DNA from: Bifidobacterium aerophilum
GTDB taxonomy: Bacteria; Actinomycetota; Actinomycetes; Actinomycetales; Bifidobacteriaceae
DNA: 64,000 bases
NCBI RefSeq assembly: GCF_010667685.1
Contig: NZ_WHZW01000012.1
Location: 39,744-103,743 of the forward strand
Reading direction: 5' to 3'
Shown: one piece after another, positions 44,417 through 56,969 of the stretch
How positions within the stretch are numbered: the first letter of the stretch is position 1
Layout: every line of letters begins with the position of its first letter
The notes under the pieces: model-generated
The model's database searches: none
Told to the model about the DNA's origin: nothing
The model's input: the letters and a program-made list of their open reading frames with translations, nothing else
Made by a program: the position numbers and the translations under genes

Positions 44417-44671
44417 ATGAACGACAGCCACAACGAAGACGAAGCGCCCTTCGACGGCACGAGCGGAGATTCCACTCTCGAAGACCAGATGAGCGCGCAT
44501 ATCGCTGCCATCGCCGCCAGCGGCGTCGCCGCCGAAGCCGAAGCCCTGGCCAACCGACAGGCCGACATGGCAGCCAAGGAACGCCGCGAAACCAAGCTCG
44601 CCATCCTTGCGTCCATTGCCATCATTGGAGCCTTCGTCGTTTATGCCATCACCCGTATCGGCCGCAGCTAA
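44417..44671 (+). CDS. Island membrane-anchored protein, 84 aa
   Basis: ATG at 44417 follows GGAACGGAGCAG. The acidic N terminus (MNDSHNEDEAPFDGTSGD), an Ala/Glu helix and a C-terminal membrane helix (LAILASIAIIGAFVVYAITR) suggest a tail-anchored small protein. Function unknown. Confidence 0.6.
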   Translation: MNDSHNEDEAPFDGTSGDSTLEDQMSAHIAAIAASGVAAEAEALANRQADMAAKERRETKLAILASIAIIGAFVVYAITRIGRS

Positions 44672-44760
44672 AACGAGTGCGTCATCGCATATCATGGACA
44701 AATTCCATGCTGTGCGATGACGGCCAGACATAGGTCCGCAATCACGATTCATATCCGCAA

Positions 44761-44812
44761 GCCAGAGAGTTTTAGGGCCGCCAAATGCGTTCCTAAAACT
44801 CTTTCTGGCGGC
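44761..44812. repeat. Interleaved inverted repeats (possible pseudoknot/terminator)
   Basis: AGAGTTTTAGG (44766-44776) pairs with CCTAAAACTCT (44792-44802), extended by GCCAG/CTGGC; GCCGCCA (44777-44783), lying in the loop, pairs with TGGCGGC (44806-44812). The a-b-a'-b' order allows a pseudoknot or two competing folds. It lies between convergent gene ends. Confidence 0.6.
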
Positions 44813-44819
44813 TGATGAC

Positions 44820-45584
44820 CTATTGTAGTTCGCCTGCTAGGTATGGTTCCACGAATGCGAGGTTGCTGCCACGTTCGAGCGAGTGGAAGTCCTGCATGGC
44901 GTATTGCCAGGATTCCTCCCAAGTGGCCGGGTTGCCATGTATGCGTCGCAGGGATTGAAGGGTCGTCGAGAACAGGTTCGGGTTCTGCGTGAAGCGGTCG
45001 GCCAGTTTGATGGCGCCGCTCTGCTTGTGCTGCGCGTCCAGATTGTCGGTCCTACCGCGGAAGGCGTGTTCGAGGTTGCGGCTGACATAGAACAGACGGT
45101 ATGGAATCAAGACGGTGCGGCCGCCCTGCTTCTTCCTGAATCCGTCGAGTTTGAGCAGGGAGTCCACGCCGTTTCGCTTGGTCGTCCGGTCTGCGATCAG
45201 AGCGTCGCGGTTCGTGGTGATGATGTCGGTCGTCGAATACAGGGTTTCTTCCGCTGACGGGTCCTCCCGCACTTGGTCGTCGGGCGTGAACGCCCCGTCG
45301 AGGTCGCAGATCTGGATGACATGACCGAGCTGGCCCCATGTGCGATCATGGTCCTTGAGATAATACTCGACGAGTTCGCGCACCGTTTGCGAGGGTTTGT
45401 CCGCGGGATAGAACCCGTTGCGCCGGTGGAATTCCTCACGGTGATTCGGCGCGGTCAGCACGTCGCAATGGAATTCCTGACCTTGGAACAGGCGGTTCTC
45501 GATCAACGCCGAGAACGCCGGCACGAGCAGGCTGGCGTCACTTGCGCCCTCCACGACCAGCAGGACGATCTTGCGTTTAGCCAC
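44820..45584 (-). CDS. TOPRIM-like effector of a two-gene ATPase defence module
   Basis: This 254-aa protein begins with a strand and VVEGASD (E12, D16) and has a second acidic motif HVIQICDLDGAF (D94, D96): the E...DxD arrangement of TOPRIM folds, as in OLD nucleases, RloB/AbiLii-like and PARIS AriB-type proteins. The remainder is helical with YRLFYVSRNLEHAFRG. It overlaps the upstream ATPase gene by eight bases. The likely role is a nuclease or effector released or activated by the ATPase on phage infection. Family level is uncertain; the metal-site residues are the main evidence. Confidence 0.7.
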   Translation of the reverse strand: MAKRKIVLLVVEGASDASLLVPAFSALIENRLFQGQEFHCDVLTAPNHREEFHRRNGFYPADKPSQTVRELVEYYLKDHDRTWGQLGHVIQICDLDGAFTPDDQVREDPSAEETLYSTTDIITTNRDALIADRTTKRNGVDSLLKLDGFRKKQGGRTVLIPYRLFYVSRNLEHAFRGRTDNLDAQHKQSGAIKLADRFTQNPNLFSTTLQSLRRIHGNPATWEESWQYAMQDFHSLERGSNLAFVEPYLAGELQ

Positions 45585-47064
45585 GGTTCGCCTCCGTTCC
45601 GACGGCGTTGAGTGCTGCCAGATCGTCGTCGATGTCGTCGTCCTCGTCGGGGTGGCCGGCGGCGTAGAGGCTGTTGCCGAACATGCGCGGGATGGGCGAA
45701 TCGTAGATGTCGGGACCGCTCCATCCGAGTTCGCTGGCCGTCAGGTACCGTTTGCGCTGGTTGTTTGTGGAGGACTTGCGCGGGATGGTCGCGAACCGAT
45801 TCTTGGGATCGGTCACCGTCGTGCGGATGCAGCTGTTCGGCAGCACCTCCAATGCCCGCAGGTTATGGGCGGTGAACACCAGTTGTCCCGCGCACCCGTC
45901 CGCCAGCTGGCTCAGCATGTCGCCGAGCAGTAGCTCGAACACGCCGGAGTCGAACTCGTCCACGGCGACCAGCGCGTTCTCGTCGTTGTATGCGTGCTTG
46001 AGATAGCCGAGCAGCGCGGTGATACGTATGATGCCCTCGCTCTCGCAGCGGAAGGGCACCGTGACATCGCCTCGACGCGAGAACAGCTCCGCGGTGACCC
46101 GGTCCTCGCCGTCCTTGCCGGAAGGCGCGGTGCCGGTCTTCAACAGGACGTGCAGGCCGGGCACGATGGTGGGCAGGATGCGGTCGAAGGACTCCACGGT
46201 CTGCCCGAGCCGCTTCGCCTGGCCGGGGGTCAATGGATTGGGCTGCAGCAGGTCGAACGCGAACTCCGTGTTGCGACCTTCCGGGTTCTCCTCCATGATC
46301 GGGATGATCGCGAACGCGGCGTAGGAGCCACGACGGGTGGTGGACACGAAGATGTCGTTGGTCGCATAGCCGCACAGGGCCTCGCGCAGGCGAACGAACT
46401 CGCCGAAGCGTTCGTTGATGTACGTCAACGATCTGGAGGACACGCCGTTCGCCTCCCGCACGCGGGCCACAGCCCAGTCGATCAGGAACTCGGCGTCCGG
46501 CCGGTCGTCGAGCGTGGCGCACCGGGAGAACAGGAACGAACGCCCCTCCATGTACGCGCGGTCCGCGGTGCGCGAGACCACGGTCTTCACCGAAGCGACC
46601 GCCTCGATGGAACGCCACACGTAGACCGGGGTCGACACGAACCCGTCCGCCTCGGAATCCTCCATCCGATGCCCCAACACCTCACGGCCCAAGCGCGAGG
46701 GATCGTCGCCGATGCGCACCGATTCGGCGACGACGCGCGCCCGCGTCGAATCCGGGTTCGCCTTGCGCATGGACACCCTGTACTCAAGATAGCTCGGCTT
46801 CTGCTTATCGCCGACGAGGAACGTCGCCGTCACGGTCGCCGAACCGGCGCTGGCGCTGACGACATCACCGGCGGTATCCGGCAGCATATTCCCGGACAAC
46901 AGCGCGCGCAGTATCCCGATGGCGTCGATGACGGTGGTCTTGCCGGACCCGTTCTGTCCGTAAATACCCGTGACGCTGCCGCCGGTGGGCAGATCATCGA
47001 AATCCAGGACGCCATGCGATATGTTCCTCATGTCGTCCAGAACAAGTCTTTTCAAACGAATCAT
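45577..47064 (-). CDS. AAA_15/21 (RecF/OLD-like) ATPase of a defence module
   Basis: This 495-aa ATPase has an ABC/SMC-type head: Walker A GQNGSGKTT (about 37-44), a Q-loop region, Walker B AVDEFDSG (D369-E370) and the H-loop-like VFTAHNLRALE. It lacks a long coiled coil. Two-gene operons of such an ATPase with a small TOPRIM-like protein form abortive-infection systems (AbiL, PARIS and relatives). The start has a modest GAGAATGG site. A perfect -10 lies 57 bases upstream. Which named system it belongs to is not settled by reading. Confidence 0.82.
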   Translation of the reverse strand: MIRLKRLVLDDMRNISHGVLDFDDLPTGGSVTGIYGQNGSGKTTVIDAIGILRALLSGNMLPDTAGDVVSASAGSATVTATFLVGDKQKPSYLEYRVSMRKANPDSTRARVVAESVRIGDDPSRLGREVLGHRMEDSEADGFVSTPVYVWRSIEAVASVKTVVSRTADRAYMEGRSFLFSRCATLDDRPDAEFLIDWAVARVREANGVSSRSLTYINERFGEFVRLREALCGYATNDIFVSTTRRGSYAAFAIIPIMEENPEGRNTEFAFDLLQPNPLTPGQAKRLGQTVESFDRILPTIVPGLHVLLKTGTAPSGKDGEDRVTAELFSRRGDVTVPFRCESEGIIRITALLGYLKHAYNDENALVAVDEFDSGVFELLLGDMLSQLADGCAGQLVFTAHNLRALEVLPNSCIRTTVTDPKNRFATIPRKSSTNNQRKRYLTASELGWSGPDIYDSPIPRMFGNSLYAAGHPDEDDDIDDDLAALNAVGTEANRG

Positions 47065-47120
47065 CGCATTGCCATTCTCTAAAACTCACAATAATCAATT
47101 TTTAATTGAAATACATGACT

Positions 47121-47126
47121 ATTATA
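47121..47126 (-). promoter_or_regulatory. -10 element of the ATPase/TOPRIM operon
   Basis: TATAAT on the minus strand inside an AT-rich stretch (47065-47130). No good -35 was found. The region 47131-47412 to its right contains no supportable gene and may be the leader of the adhesin gene. Confidence 0.5.
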
Positions 47127-47412
47127 CAGCGTAACCTGTGTGCATACCGCCGCGTTTCGCAATCAGATCATAACCTGAGCGACACAACAGCCCAGATCCA
47201 CGATGAGGTGGTTCGACCGGGACAACGTCTGTCCGCCGCAAGACCACCTGGAGCAGGGTGATGCTGATGGTGCGTTCGGGGTCCGACGGCCGGCCGTCGG
47301 GCTTGCGGGCGTGCTTTTCTTCCAGGGACCCGGGAGGAGGCGGGTTCTGGAGTCCCCGTCTCCCCCCTTTCCCGGAGAGGGGCTTGTGATCGCATGTGGG
47401 AAAGGATTTCGT

Positions 47413-50400
47413 ATGAGGTTCGGGAAGAAAGGCACCGGCGCGGTGGCGTCGATCACTGCCGCCGCGGCGTTGCTGGCCTGTCTGGTTCCGGTCGCGTTGG
47501 CCGATAACGGTGGCGGTGGTTCCGGCGAGGATGGCGGCGGTTCGGGCGGTGGTCCGACGCAGACGGCCGATGTGCATTGGATCTACAAGGATTCGTGGCC
47601 GGCCACGCTGGATGGCATGAAGACGGCGTTGAGTGATGCGAAGGTGCGTCTGTCGTCCGATCTGGCGAACGGGCAGAACCAGTTCGTGAACATGAACAAG
47701 ACTTTGAGCGACGCGATCGATGAGTGCCAACGCTCCTATACGGGTGAGGGGAACGCGGACTGCCGTCTGGTGGCGGTGGGCTACGTGCGCTTGGCGGATG
47801 GTTCGTTCAACGGCAGCTACGTGAGCTCGAACGCGAAGAACCGTTGGGAGGCGCAGTGGAAGGCCGAGGCGAAGGGCGACTACACGTATCAGGGACAGAA
47901 GTACTCGACCTCGACCACGTGGAAGGACAAGCTCGGCACGCGCAGCGTTGACTCGCTGGCACAGGAGTCGATCAACTCCAACCCGAACGCCTCGTTCCGC
48001 GTGATCGTGCTGGCGCAGAACCAGCCACCGGTCGATTACAAGCTGAACGTGACCACCAGCCACAAGCAGAAGACCGACATGCAGGTCGGCTCCACCGACC
48101 CGATCGGCGACGTCATCCACGCAGACAACGGCGGTTCCGCGATCAAGGAGACGTTGAACGGCACCGCGATCATCCATTACGAGAACGGCCCCTACATGCC
48201 CGCGAAGAGCGTGAGCAAGCCGATTAGCTTCTCCAGCAATGGAGACACCCAGCTCGACAATCTCGCCTCGCCGAAGGATTTCGGCATGAAATACTGGGCC
48301 GAGGGCTCGTACTGGATCGACATTCAGGTGCCCAAGCAGGGCCGCATGCAGGCGGCCGTGGACACCGCGGACCGCGATCCGGCCGAATCCTGGAAGGTGA
48401 GCTCGGTGCCGCCCGAGCCCCCGGTCAAGAAAATCGAGGACGGCGTGAGCGCCGACCGGATGACGAACCGCACCACCATCACGTACGGCACCGGCCGTGG
48501 CGGCTACGAGATGCGTTTCCGCGATGTGATCGAACCCAACGGCGTCGAATACTCCGTGGACAACTACAGGCTCATCGACAGGACCGACGGCAACCGCGAC
48601 GTTTCCGGCGAGTTCGAGATCAACTGGGACAAGGCGTCGAACACGGTGTCGGCCGCTCGTTCGGCGGACAAGGGCGAGATGCCCATGGACCATGTCTACG
48701 AATTCAGCTTCGACGTGACCGTGTCGAAGCCCTCCGATTTCCAGCAGGTCAGGGACCATGCGTGGGGCCAGTGGAACCACGAGCCCGAGGCCGACGCCGG
48801 AACGAAACAGTTCGATACGTGGCGGCCGAATCCCGACAAGAGCTGGATCCGCCTGAACGCGAAGGGCCAGTGGGAGGCGGTCATCGATCCGAAGGAGACC
48901 AACCAGACCGGCGCCGACGATATGACGCTTCTGGACGGGGACCGGGTCGCCTCGGTGGTCAACGGCACCATCGCCAAAAACCTCATCCAAGCCCCGGAGG
49001 CTCTGACGCTCACGGACGACTGGTCGGCCGCCGACTACCTGTTCGACGCCGACGACAAGTCGAAGATCAAGGTGTACGAGGCTGATGCCGGCACCGATCG
49101 CGAATCCAGCGTCACCGACATCGCCAACCACGGCAGGGACGTCACCGACCAGTGGACGATCACGATGGAAGGCACCACGGTGACCGCCACCGCAGGCCAG
49201 ACCTACCGTGATGGATTGAAGGGGCTGAAGACCGCGAAGCAGGTCACGCTGCTCATTCCCGGCAAGGCGTCCTATGCCAACGGCAAGGGCGCGGGCCAGG
49301 TGCGCGACGACTTCGGCAAGCAGTCGAGCGACGAACTGTCGTTCTGCACCACGCCGGACGGCAAGGCGCTGACGAACAAGGGATCCCAGACCGTCAACAC
49401 GCACACCATCCCCACGAACGAACCGAAGATCTGCGGCTACATACCGCCCGTCGTCAAGGACGTGGTCGGCGAATCCTCGCAGGGAGGCGACCAGGCGTCC
49501 GTGGACGGCAGGGTCGTCTACCCGGGCCAGCGCGTGGAATACCGTCTGGAGACGCAGCCCCACCTGCCCGGCAATCTCGCGTACTCCGTCAGCGAGGTGG
49601 CGGTCACCGACACCTACGACGAACATCTTGAAGTGGACAAGCAGACCCTGGAGGTCACCGACCTGTCCACCGGCAGGTTCATCCCGAAAACCGAGTACGA
49701 GACCCAGTGGAACGACTCGCAGCACGCGGTGCGCCTCGTGTTCTCCGACGGGTACGTAAAGACCAACTGGCGCAACGGCGCGAACCCGCGCATCATCGTC
49801 CGCTTCGAGGGCACGGTCGCCAAGGACGCGCCCACGGACACCAAGATCGGCAACCAGTGGGCATTGACACTGAACAACATGGTCACCCCGAGCAACAGGG
49901 TGTGGAACGAGCCTCCCGACTTCACGCCGGTGAAGAAGGACACCCAGGCCGACCCGTCCATCAGCATCGACGGCAAGACCGCTCTGCTGGGCGACCGGAT
50001 CTACTACCGCGTGACCATCGACGCCAAGCAGACCAACCAGGCCTACAAGGTCTGGAGGCTCGGCATGACCGACGACTGGGACGACGAATACCTCTCCCTT
50101 GACGCCAAGCGCATCGAGGTCACCGATACCGCGACCGGCAAGGACGTGACCGCGAAGTTCAACATCGCGGCGATCGACGGCGTCGCCTACGTGTACGCCA
50201 AGACCGCGGACACGAAGGTGCCGGCCACCGGCGAGACCATCAAGGGCGACCCCCAGCCCAAGAACCTCAAGGAATACGCCGAAAAGAAGGACCACGACCC
50301 GTTGAAGGAGCCGGCCATCGACCAGTCGATGCTGGGCACGAGCTACAAGGTGATCCTGCCGATGACCGTCATCAAGGTCACCGACGGACATATCGTGAAG

Positions 50401-51708
50401 AACAAGGCCACGCAGGTCGTCAACGACACCCGCAAGGACACCAACGAGGTCGCCAACCCCCTCAAACCCGTCAACCCGTCCAAGGACGTGGTCGTGAAGG
50501 TGGACGGCGAATCCATCGACAAGCGGAGCGTGTACCTCAACAGCCTGTTCCTCTACCGTCTCGACAGCTCCGTGCTGCCCGCGCACCGCGCCTACCAGAA
50601 GGTCACCGACTGGAGCATCGCCGACCCGCTCGACACCGAGCACGACCAGTACACCGGCCAATGGGCCGTGTACGCCATGCGCGACCTGACCGAACAGGGC
50701 AAGGTGATCGCCCATAAAGGCATGAAGATCGCCGGCAGCGGCTTCGACGCCGGCGCATACGGCGGCGAACTGTTCACCCTCGCGCAGGACGACAAGGGCG
50801 TGGTCACCGTTACCGCGACCCAGCGCATGCTCGACCTCGTCAGCGGCAACGACGAAAGCGAGCAGGCATGGACCGCGTTCATCCAGTGCAAGCGCGTCAA
50901 GACCGGCGAACACATCGCCAACCGGTTCGACGAAACCCTCAACGGCACCAAACGGCCTTCCAACCAGGTCGAGACGCACACGCCCGACATGACCCCGAGC
51001 CTGAAGATCGAGAAATGGGACGAGGCCTCCGGCTGGCCGGCCGGCGACCGCGACCAGGTCAAGGACGCGCTGGCCATGCAGGGCGACACGCGCATCGTGT
51101 TCACCATCACCAACACCAGCACCACCGACCCCGACACCAAGCAGGGCGCATGGTACCGAACCAAGGACCTGAACCTCAAGGACCAACTGGTCGCCGGCGA
51201 CGGCCGGGTGACCGATCTCGAATACCCCGCCGATTGGGACAGCCGCATCCTCAAGCCCGGCGAGAGCGTCGAGGTCAAGGGCGTCCTCAAGGGCGTGACC
51301 GACCATCACACCGACCGCGCCACGGTCACCGGCACGCCTCTGATCGAATGCGTCGTCTCCGACCCGGATCCGTTCGACGGCAAGGACGAGACGTCCGCAC
51401 CTGATGACGCGGTCACGATCGACGGCAGGCTCGTCTGCCCCGACACCGAGGTGGTCAGCAACACCGACGACTGGAACGGCTACCGGACCGGGCTCGCCCA
51501 CACCGGCGCCGCCATCCAGGGCGTGATCGCCGCGGCGATCACCCTGCTCGCCGTCGGCGTGGGACTGGTCGCCGCCCGCAGGTTCAGGCGCGGGAACAAC
51601 GCCGCCGGCCGTCACTCCGGCACGATGCAACCCGTCGATGCCGAGGACGCCGACGCGGATGCCGTCGAAACCGCCGATCCGGTTCCCGGCGGGCAATCCG
51701 TGGTCTGA
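47413..51708 (+). CDS. Large sortase-anchored surface adhesin
   Basis: This 1431-aa protein has a signal peptide (1-31, basic start then AAAALLACLVPVALA), a Gly-rich spacer, a beta-rich N-terminal region (about 50-650) and at least three tandem beta modules (about 680-1310) that repeat phrases such as GRVVYPGQRVEYRL, GKTALLGDRIYYRV and KRSVYLNSLFLYRL followed by DTYDEHLEV/DDWDDEYLSL. These resemble the isopeptide-forming C-terminal domains of streptococcal antigen I/II-type adhesins. It ends with LAHTG, a membrane helix, RRFRR and an unusually long acidic tail of about 40 residues. AAAGG precedes ATG 47413. Confidence 0.85.
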   Translation: MRFGKKGTGAVASITAAAALLACLVPVALADNGGGGSGEDGGGSGGGPTQTADVHWIYKDSWPATLDGMKTALSDAKVRLSSDLANGQNQFVNMNKTLSDAIDECQRSYTGEGNADCRLVAVGYVRLADGSFNGSYVSSNAKNRWEAQWKAEAKGDYTYQGQKYSTSTTWKDKLGTRSVDSLAQESINSNPNASFRVIVLAQNQPPVDYKLNVTTSHKQKTDMQVGSTDPIGDVIHADNGGSAIKETLNGTAIIHYENGPYMPAKSVSKPISFSSNGDTQLDNLASPKDFGMKYWAEGSYWIDIQVPKQGRMQAAVDTADRDPAESWKVSSVPPEPPVKKIEDGVSADRMTNRTTITYGTGRGGYEMRFRDVIEPNGVEYSVDNYRLIDRTDGNRDVSGEFEINWDKASNTVSAARSADKGEMPMDHVYEFSFDVTVSKPSDFQQVRDHAWGQWNHEPEADAGTKQFDTWRPNPDKSWIRLNAKGQWEAVIDPKETNQTGADDMTLLDGDRVASVVNGTIAKNLIQAPEALTLTDDWSAADYLFDADDKSKIKVYEADAGTDRESSVTDIANHGRDVTDQWTITMEGTTVTATAGQTYRDGLKGLKTAKQVTLLIPGKASYANGKGAGQVRDDFGKQSSDELSFCTTPDGKALTNKGSQTVNTHTIPTNEPKICGYIPPVVKDVVGESSQGGDQASVDGRVVYPGQRVEYRLETQPHLPGNLAYSVSEVAVTDTYDEHLEVDKQTLEVTDLSTGRFIPKTEYETQWNDSQHAVRLVFSDGYVKTNWRNGANPRIIVRFEGTVAKDAPTDTKIGNQWALTLNNMVTPSNRVWNEPPDFTPVKKDTQADPSISIDGKTALLGDRIYYRVTIDAKQTNQAYKVWRLGMTDDWDDEYLSLDAKRIEVTDTATGKDVTAKFNIAAIDGVAYVYAKTADTKVPATGETIKGDPQPKNLKEYAEKKDHDPLKEPAIDQSMLGTSYKVILPMTVIKVTDGHIVKNKATQVVNDTRKDTNEVANPLKPVNPSKDVVVKVDGESIDKRSVYLNSLFLYRLDSSVLPAHRAYQKVTDWSIADPLDTEHDQYTGQWAVYAMRDLTEQGKVIAHKGMKIAGSGFDAGAYGGELFTLAQDDKGVVTVTATQRMLDLVSGNDESEQAWTAFIQCKRVKTGEHIANRFDETLNGTKRPSNQVETHTPDMTPSLKIEKWDEASGWPAGDRDQVKDALAMQGDTRIVFTITNTSTTDPDTKQGAWYRTKDLNLKDQLVAGDGRVTDLEYPADWDSRILKPGESVEVKGVLKGVTDHHTDRATVTGTPLIECVVSDPDPFDGKDETSAPDDAVTIDGRLVCPDTEVVSNTDDWNGYRTGLAHTGAAIQGVIAAAITLLAVGVGLVAARRFRRGNNAAGRHSGTMQPVDAEDADADAVETADPVPGGQSVV

Positions 51709-51745
51709 CCGAAGCGGCAGGGACCGCTCTCTGCCGCGATGATTC

Positions 51746-51773
51746 TTCCGGCCGGACGACAATCCGGCCGGAA
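51746..51773 (+). terminator. Hairpin after the adhesin gene
   Basis: TTCCGGCCGGA and TCCGGCCGGAA flank a short loop; no T-run. Confidence 0.5.
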
Positions 51774-51816
51774 CCCCGCCGGTTCTCTTCCTTCTTCTCT
51801 CCCCGGCGGGCATGGC

Positions 51817-51860
51817 AACGGCCCGGCGCCAACGGTTCAAACCGTTAGCGCCGGGCCGTT
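51817..51860. terminator. Long hairpin between convergent genes
   Basis: AACGGCCCGGCGC-AACGGTT pairs with AACCGTT-GCGCCGGGCCGTT, about 20 bp with one mismatch, between adhesin and symporter ends; a probable bidirectional terminator. Confidence 0.7.
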
Positions 51861-51879
51861 CCCTTGCTGCCTTGATTAC

Positions 51880-53361
51880 TTACTGCTTGTCGGGTTCCTC
51901 GGAGGCGAGTCGTTCTTCGAGCTGTTCGACGATGTGATCGTGCATGTTCTCGTCGATCTTGACGGTCAGGAGGAAGACGACGAGGCTGGCGACGATGCCG
52001 GCGAGCGGCAGGTAGTAGGCGCAGGTCTTGAACGTGCGGATGTTCGCGGCGGTCATGTCGGCGGCGGTGGCGTTGCCGACCATGCCGGCGGCGACGGCCA
52101 CGAAGCCCACGATGCCGTTGGACAGGGCGCCGGCGATCTTGTCGAGCATCGGGCGCACGGAGAGGGTGACGGCCTCGTTGCGCTTGCCGGTCTTGAGCTG
52201 TCCGTATTCGATGGAGTCGGTCATGCTCAGGATGGCGGTCATCTGGATGGTCTGCGCGGGCAGGTAGAAGAGGACGAGCGCGACGATGACGACGGGCAGG
52301 TTCATGGGCGCGATGATGAACAGCGTGTAGCCGGCGATCATGAACGCCATGCCGGCGGTGTACAGCCAGCGGCGCGGGATGCGGCGGTTGAGCACCGGGT
52401 AGAGGGGCGTGGTGACCAGTCCGGTGATGACCGGGATGACGCCGGCGATGGAGAAGCTGTCCGGCGCGCCGAGCACGTATTTGAACTGGTAGAAGAGCAC
52501 GCCGGTGGTGGCGACGTTGGCCACGGAGTACAGCAGGTAGCTCAGGGCGACCCACAGGAGCTGGTCGTTCTGGGCGATGGCCTTGAACGCCTCGATGGGG
52601 TTGCCGTTGGCCTCGGCCTTGGCGCGCAGCTCGCCCTGGTTCTCGCGGGTGCCGAACGCGACGCTCCACGCGGTCAGCAGGCCGAGCACGGCGATGATGA
52701 TGGCGAACGCGGCCCAGCCGGTGCGGCCCTGCTCCCATTGGCCGGTGAACTTCCAGGTGAACCAGCTGACGACGGGCACGACGATGACGGTGACGCCGTT
52801 GTAGCCGATGGATCCGGTGAACGCGCCGAGCGCGGTGTACGTGCTGCGTTCGTGCGAGTCGGAGGAGATCGCGGGGATCATGCCCCAGTAGGAGATGTCG
52901 CGCAGCGAGTAGATCACGTCCAGCAGGATGAACACGATGACGAACAGGACCATGAACACGCCGGTGTTCACGTCCACGAGGCCGAACAGGCCGGTGAACA
53001 CCATGATCAGCAGGATGCCGGGCACGAGTCCGCCGATGAACTGCCAGGGGCGGAACCGGCCCCAGCGGGTGTTCGTGTTGTCCACGAGGTTGCCGAGCAG
53101 CGGGTCGAGGAAGATCTCCGCGATGCGGATGACCACCACGAGTCCGGTGATCACCGCGATGAGGCGCGCGGCCAGCGTCTTGTCCACGTCGACGAACAGC
53201 GCGGTGGTCACGAACGTGATGAAGAACGTGCTCATCGTGTTGTAGAACGCGGCCTGTCCCAGATTGCCGAACGCGTATGCGATCTTCTGTCCCATGTTCC
53301 TCGCGGGCGCTGCCTGCGGCTGTCCGGGCGTCGCCGTGCGCTGTGTGGTGGATCCGCTCAT
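51880..53361 (-). CDS. GPH-family sugar:cation symporter (lactose permease type)
   Basis: This 493-aa permease has 12 hydrophobic helices and GPH-family marks: NTMSTFFITFV, FLDPLLGNLVDNTNTRWGRFRPW (outline), RDISYWGMIPAISSD and YGQLKTGKRNEA. It lacks the C-terminal EIIA domain of LacS, so it is not controlled by PTS phosphorylation. Divergent from lacZ, so lactose or a beta-galactoside such as lacto-N-biose units is the likely cargo. ATG 53361 follows AAGGAGG at eight bases; the longer frame to 53562 reads through promoter DNA. Confidence 0.92.
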   Translation of the reverse strand: MSGSTTQRTATPGQPQAAPARNMGQKIAYAFGNLGQAAFYNTMSTFFITFVTTALFVDVDKTLAARLIAVITGLVVVIRIAEIFLDPLLGNLVDNTNTRWGRFRPWQFIGGLVPGILLIMVFTGLFGLVDVNTGVFMVLFVIVFILLDVIYSLRDISYWGMIPAISSDSHERSTYTALGAFTGSIGYNGVTVIVVPVVSWFTWKFTGQWEQGRTGWAAFAIIIAVLGLLTAWSVAFGTRENQGELRAKAEANGNPIEAFKAIAQNDQLLWVALSYLLYSVANVATTGVLFYQFKYVLGAPDSFSIAGVIPVITGLVTTPLYPVLNRRIPRRWLYTAGMAFMIAGYTLFIIAPMNLPVVIVALVLFYLPAQTIQMTAILSMTDSIEYGQLKTGKRNEAVTLSVRPMLDKIAGALSNGIVGFVAVAAGMVGNATAADMTAANIRTFKTCAYYLPLAGIVASLVVFLLTVKIDENMHDHIVEQLEERLASEEPDKQ

Positions 53362-56884
<3,523 letters not shown>

Positions 56885-56893
56885 CCGGCAACG

Positions 56894-56923
56894 GGCGGCG
56901 GCATGCACCACCATGCCGCCGCC
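56894..56923 (+). repeat. Intercistronic hairpin lacZ-nagB
   Basis: GGCGGCGGCATG and CATGCCGCCGCC form a perfect 12-bp stem with a 6-base loop, ten bases past the lacZ stop. No T-run, so full termination is unlikely. Confidence 0.65.
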
Positions 56924-56969
56924 TGTGCATATTCCCCAAAACACACCCACAGAAAAGAGGCAATCAATC

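Larger units (their letters stand above)
39950..47140. mobile_element. Putative acquired island beside tRNA-Glu
   Basis: Gene content changes from core to phage/plasmid type directly after the tRNA-Glu terminator: divergent regulators, many small tightly packed genes, replication-type HTH protein, WhiB, ParA, ribbon-helix-helix protein and an ATPase/TOPRIM pair. No integrase, no duplicate of the tRNA 3' end and no clear right border were found, so limits are estimates and the element may be a remnant. Confidence 0.5.

Noticed and set aside
39830..47140. Search for a duplicated tRNA-Glu 3' end as attachment site
   Set aside because: No second copy of the tRNA 3' end found at the far side of the island, so no att pair is claimed.
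47122..51840. 1572-residue minus-strand open frame opposite the adhesin
   Set aside because: Val/Gly/Asp/Arg-rich antisense shadow without ribosome binding site or family features.
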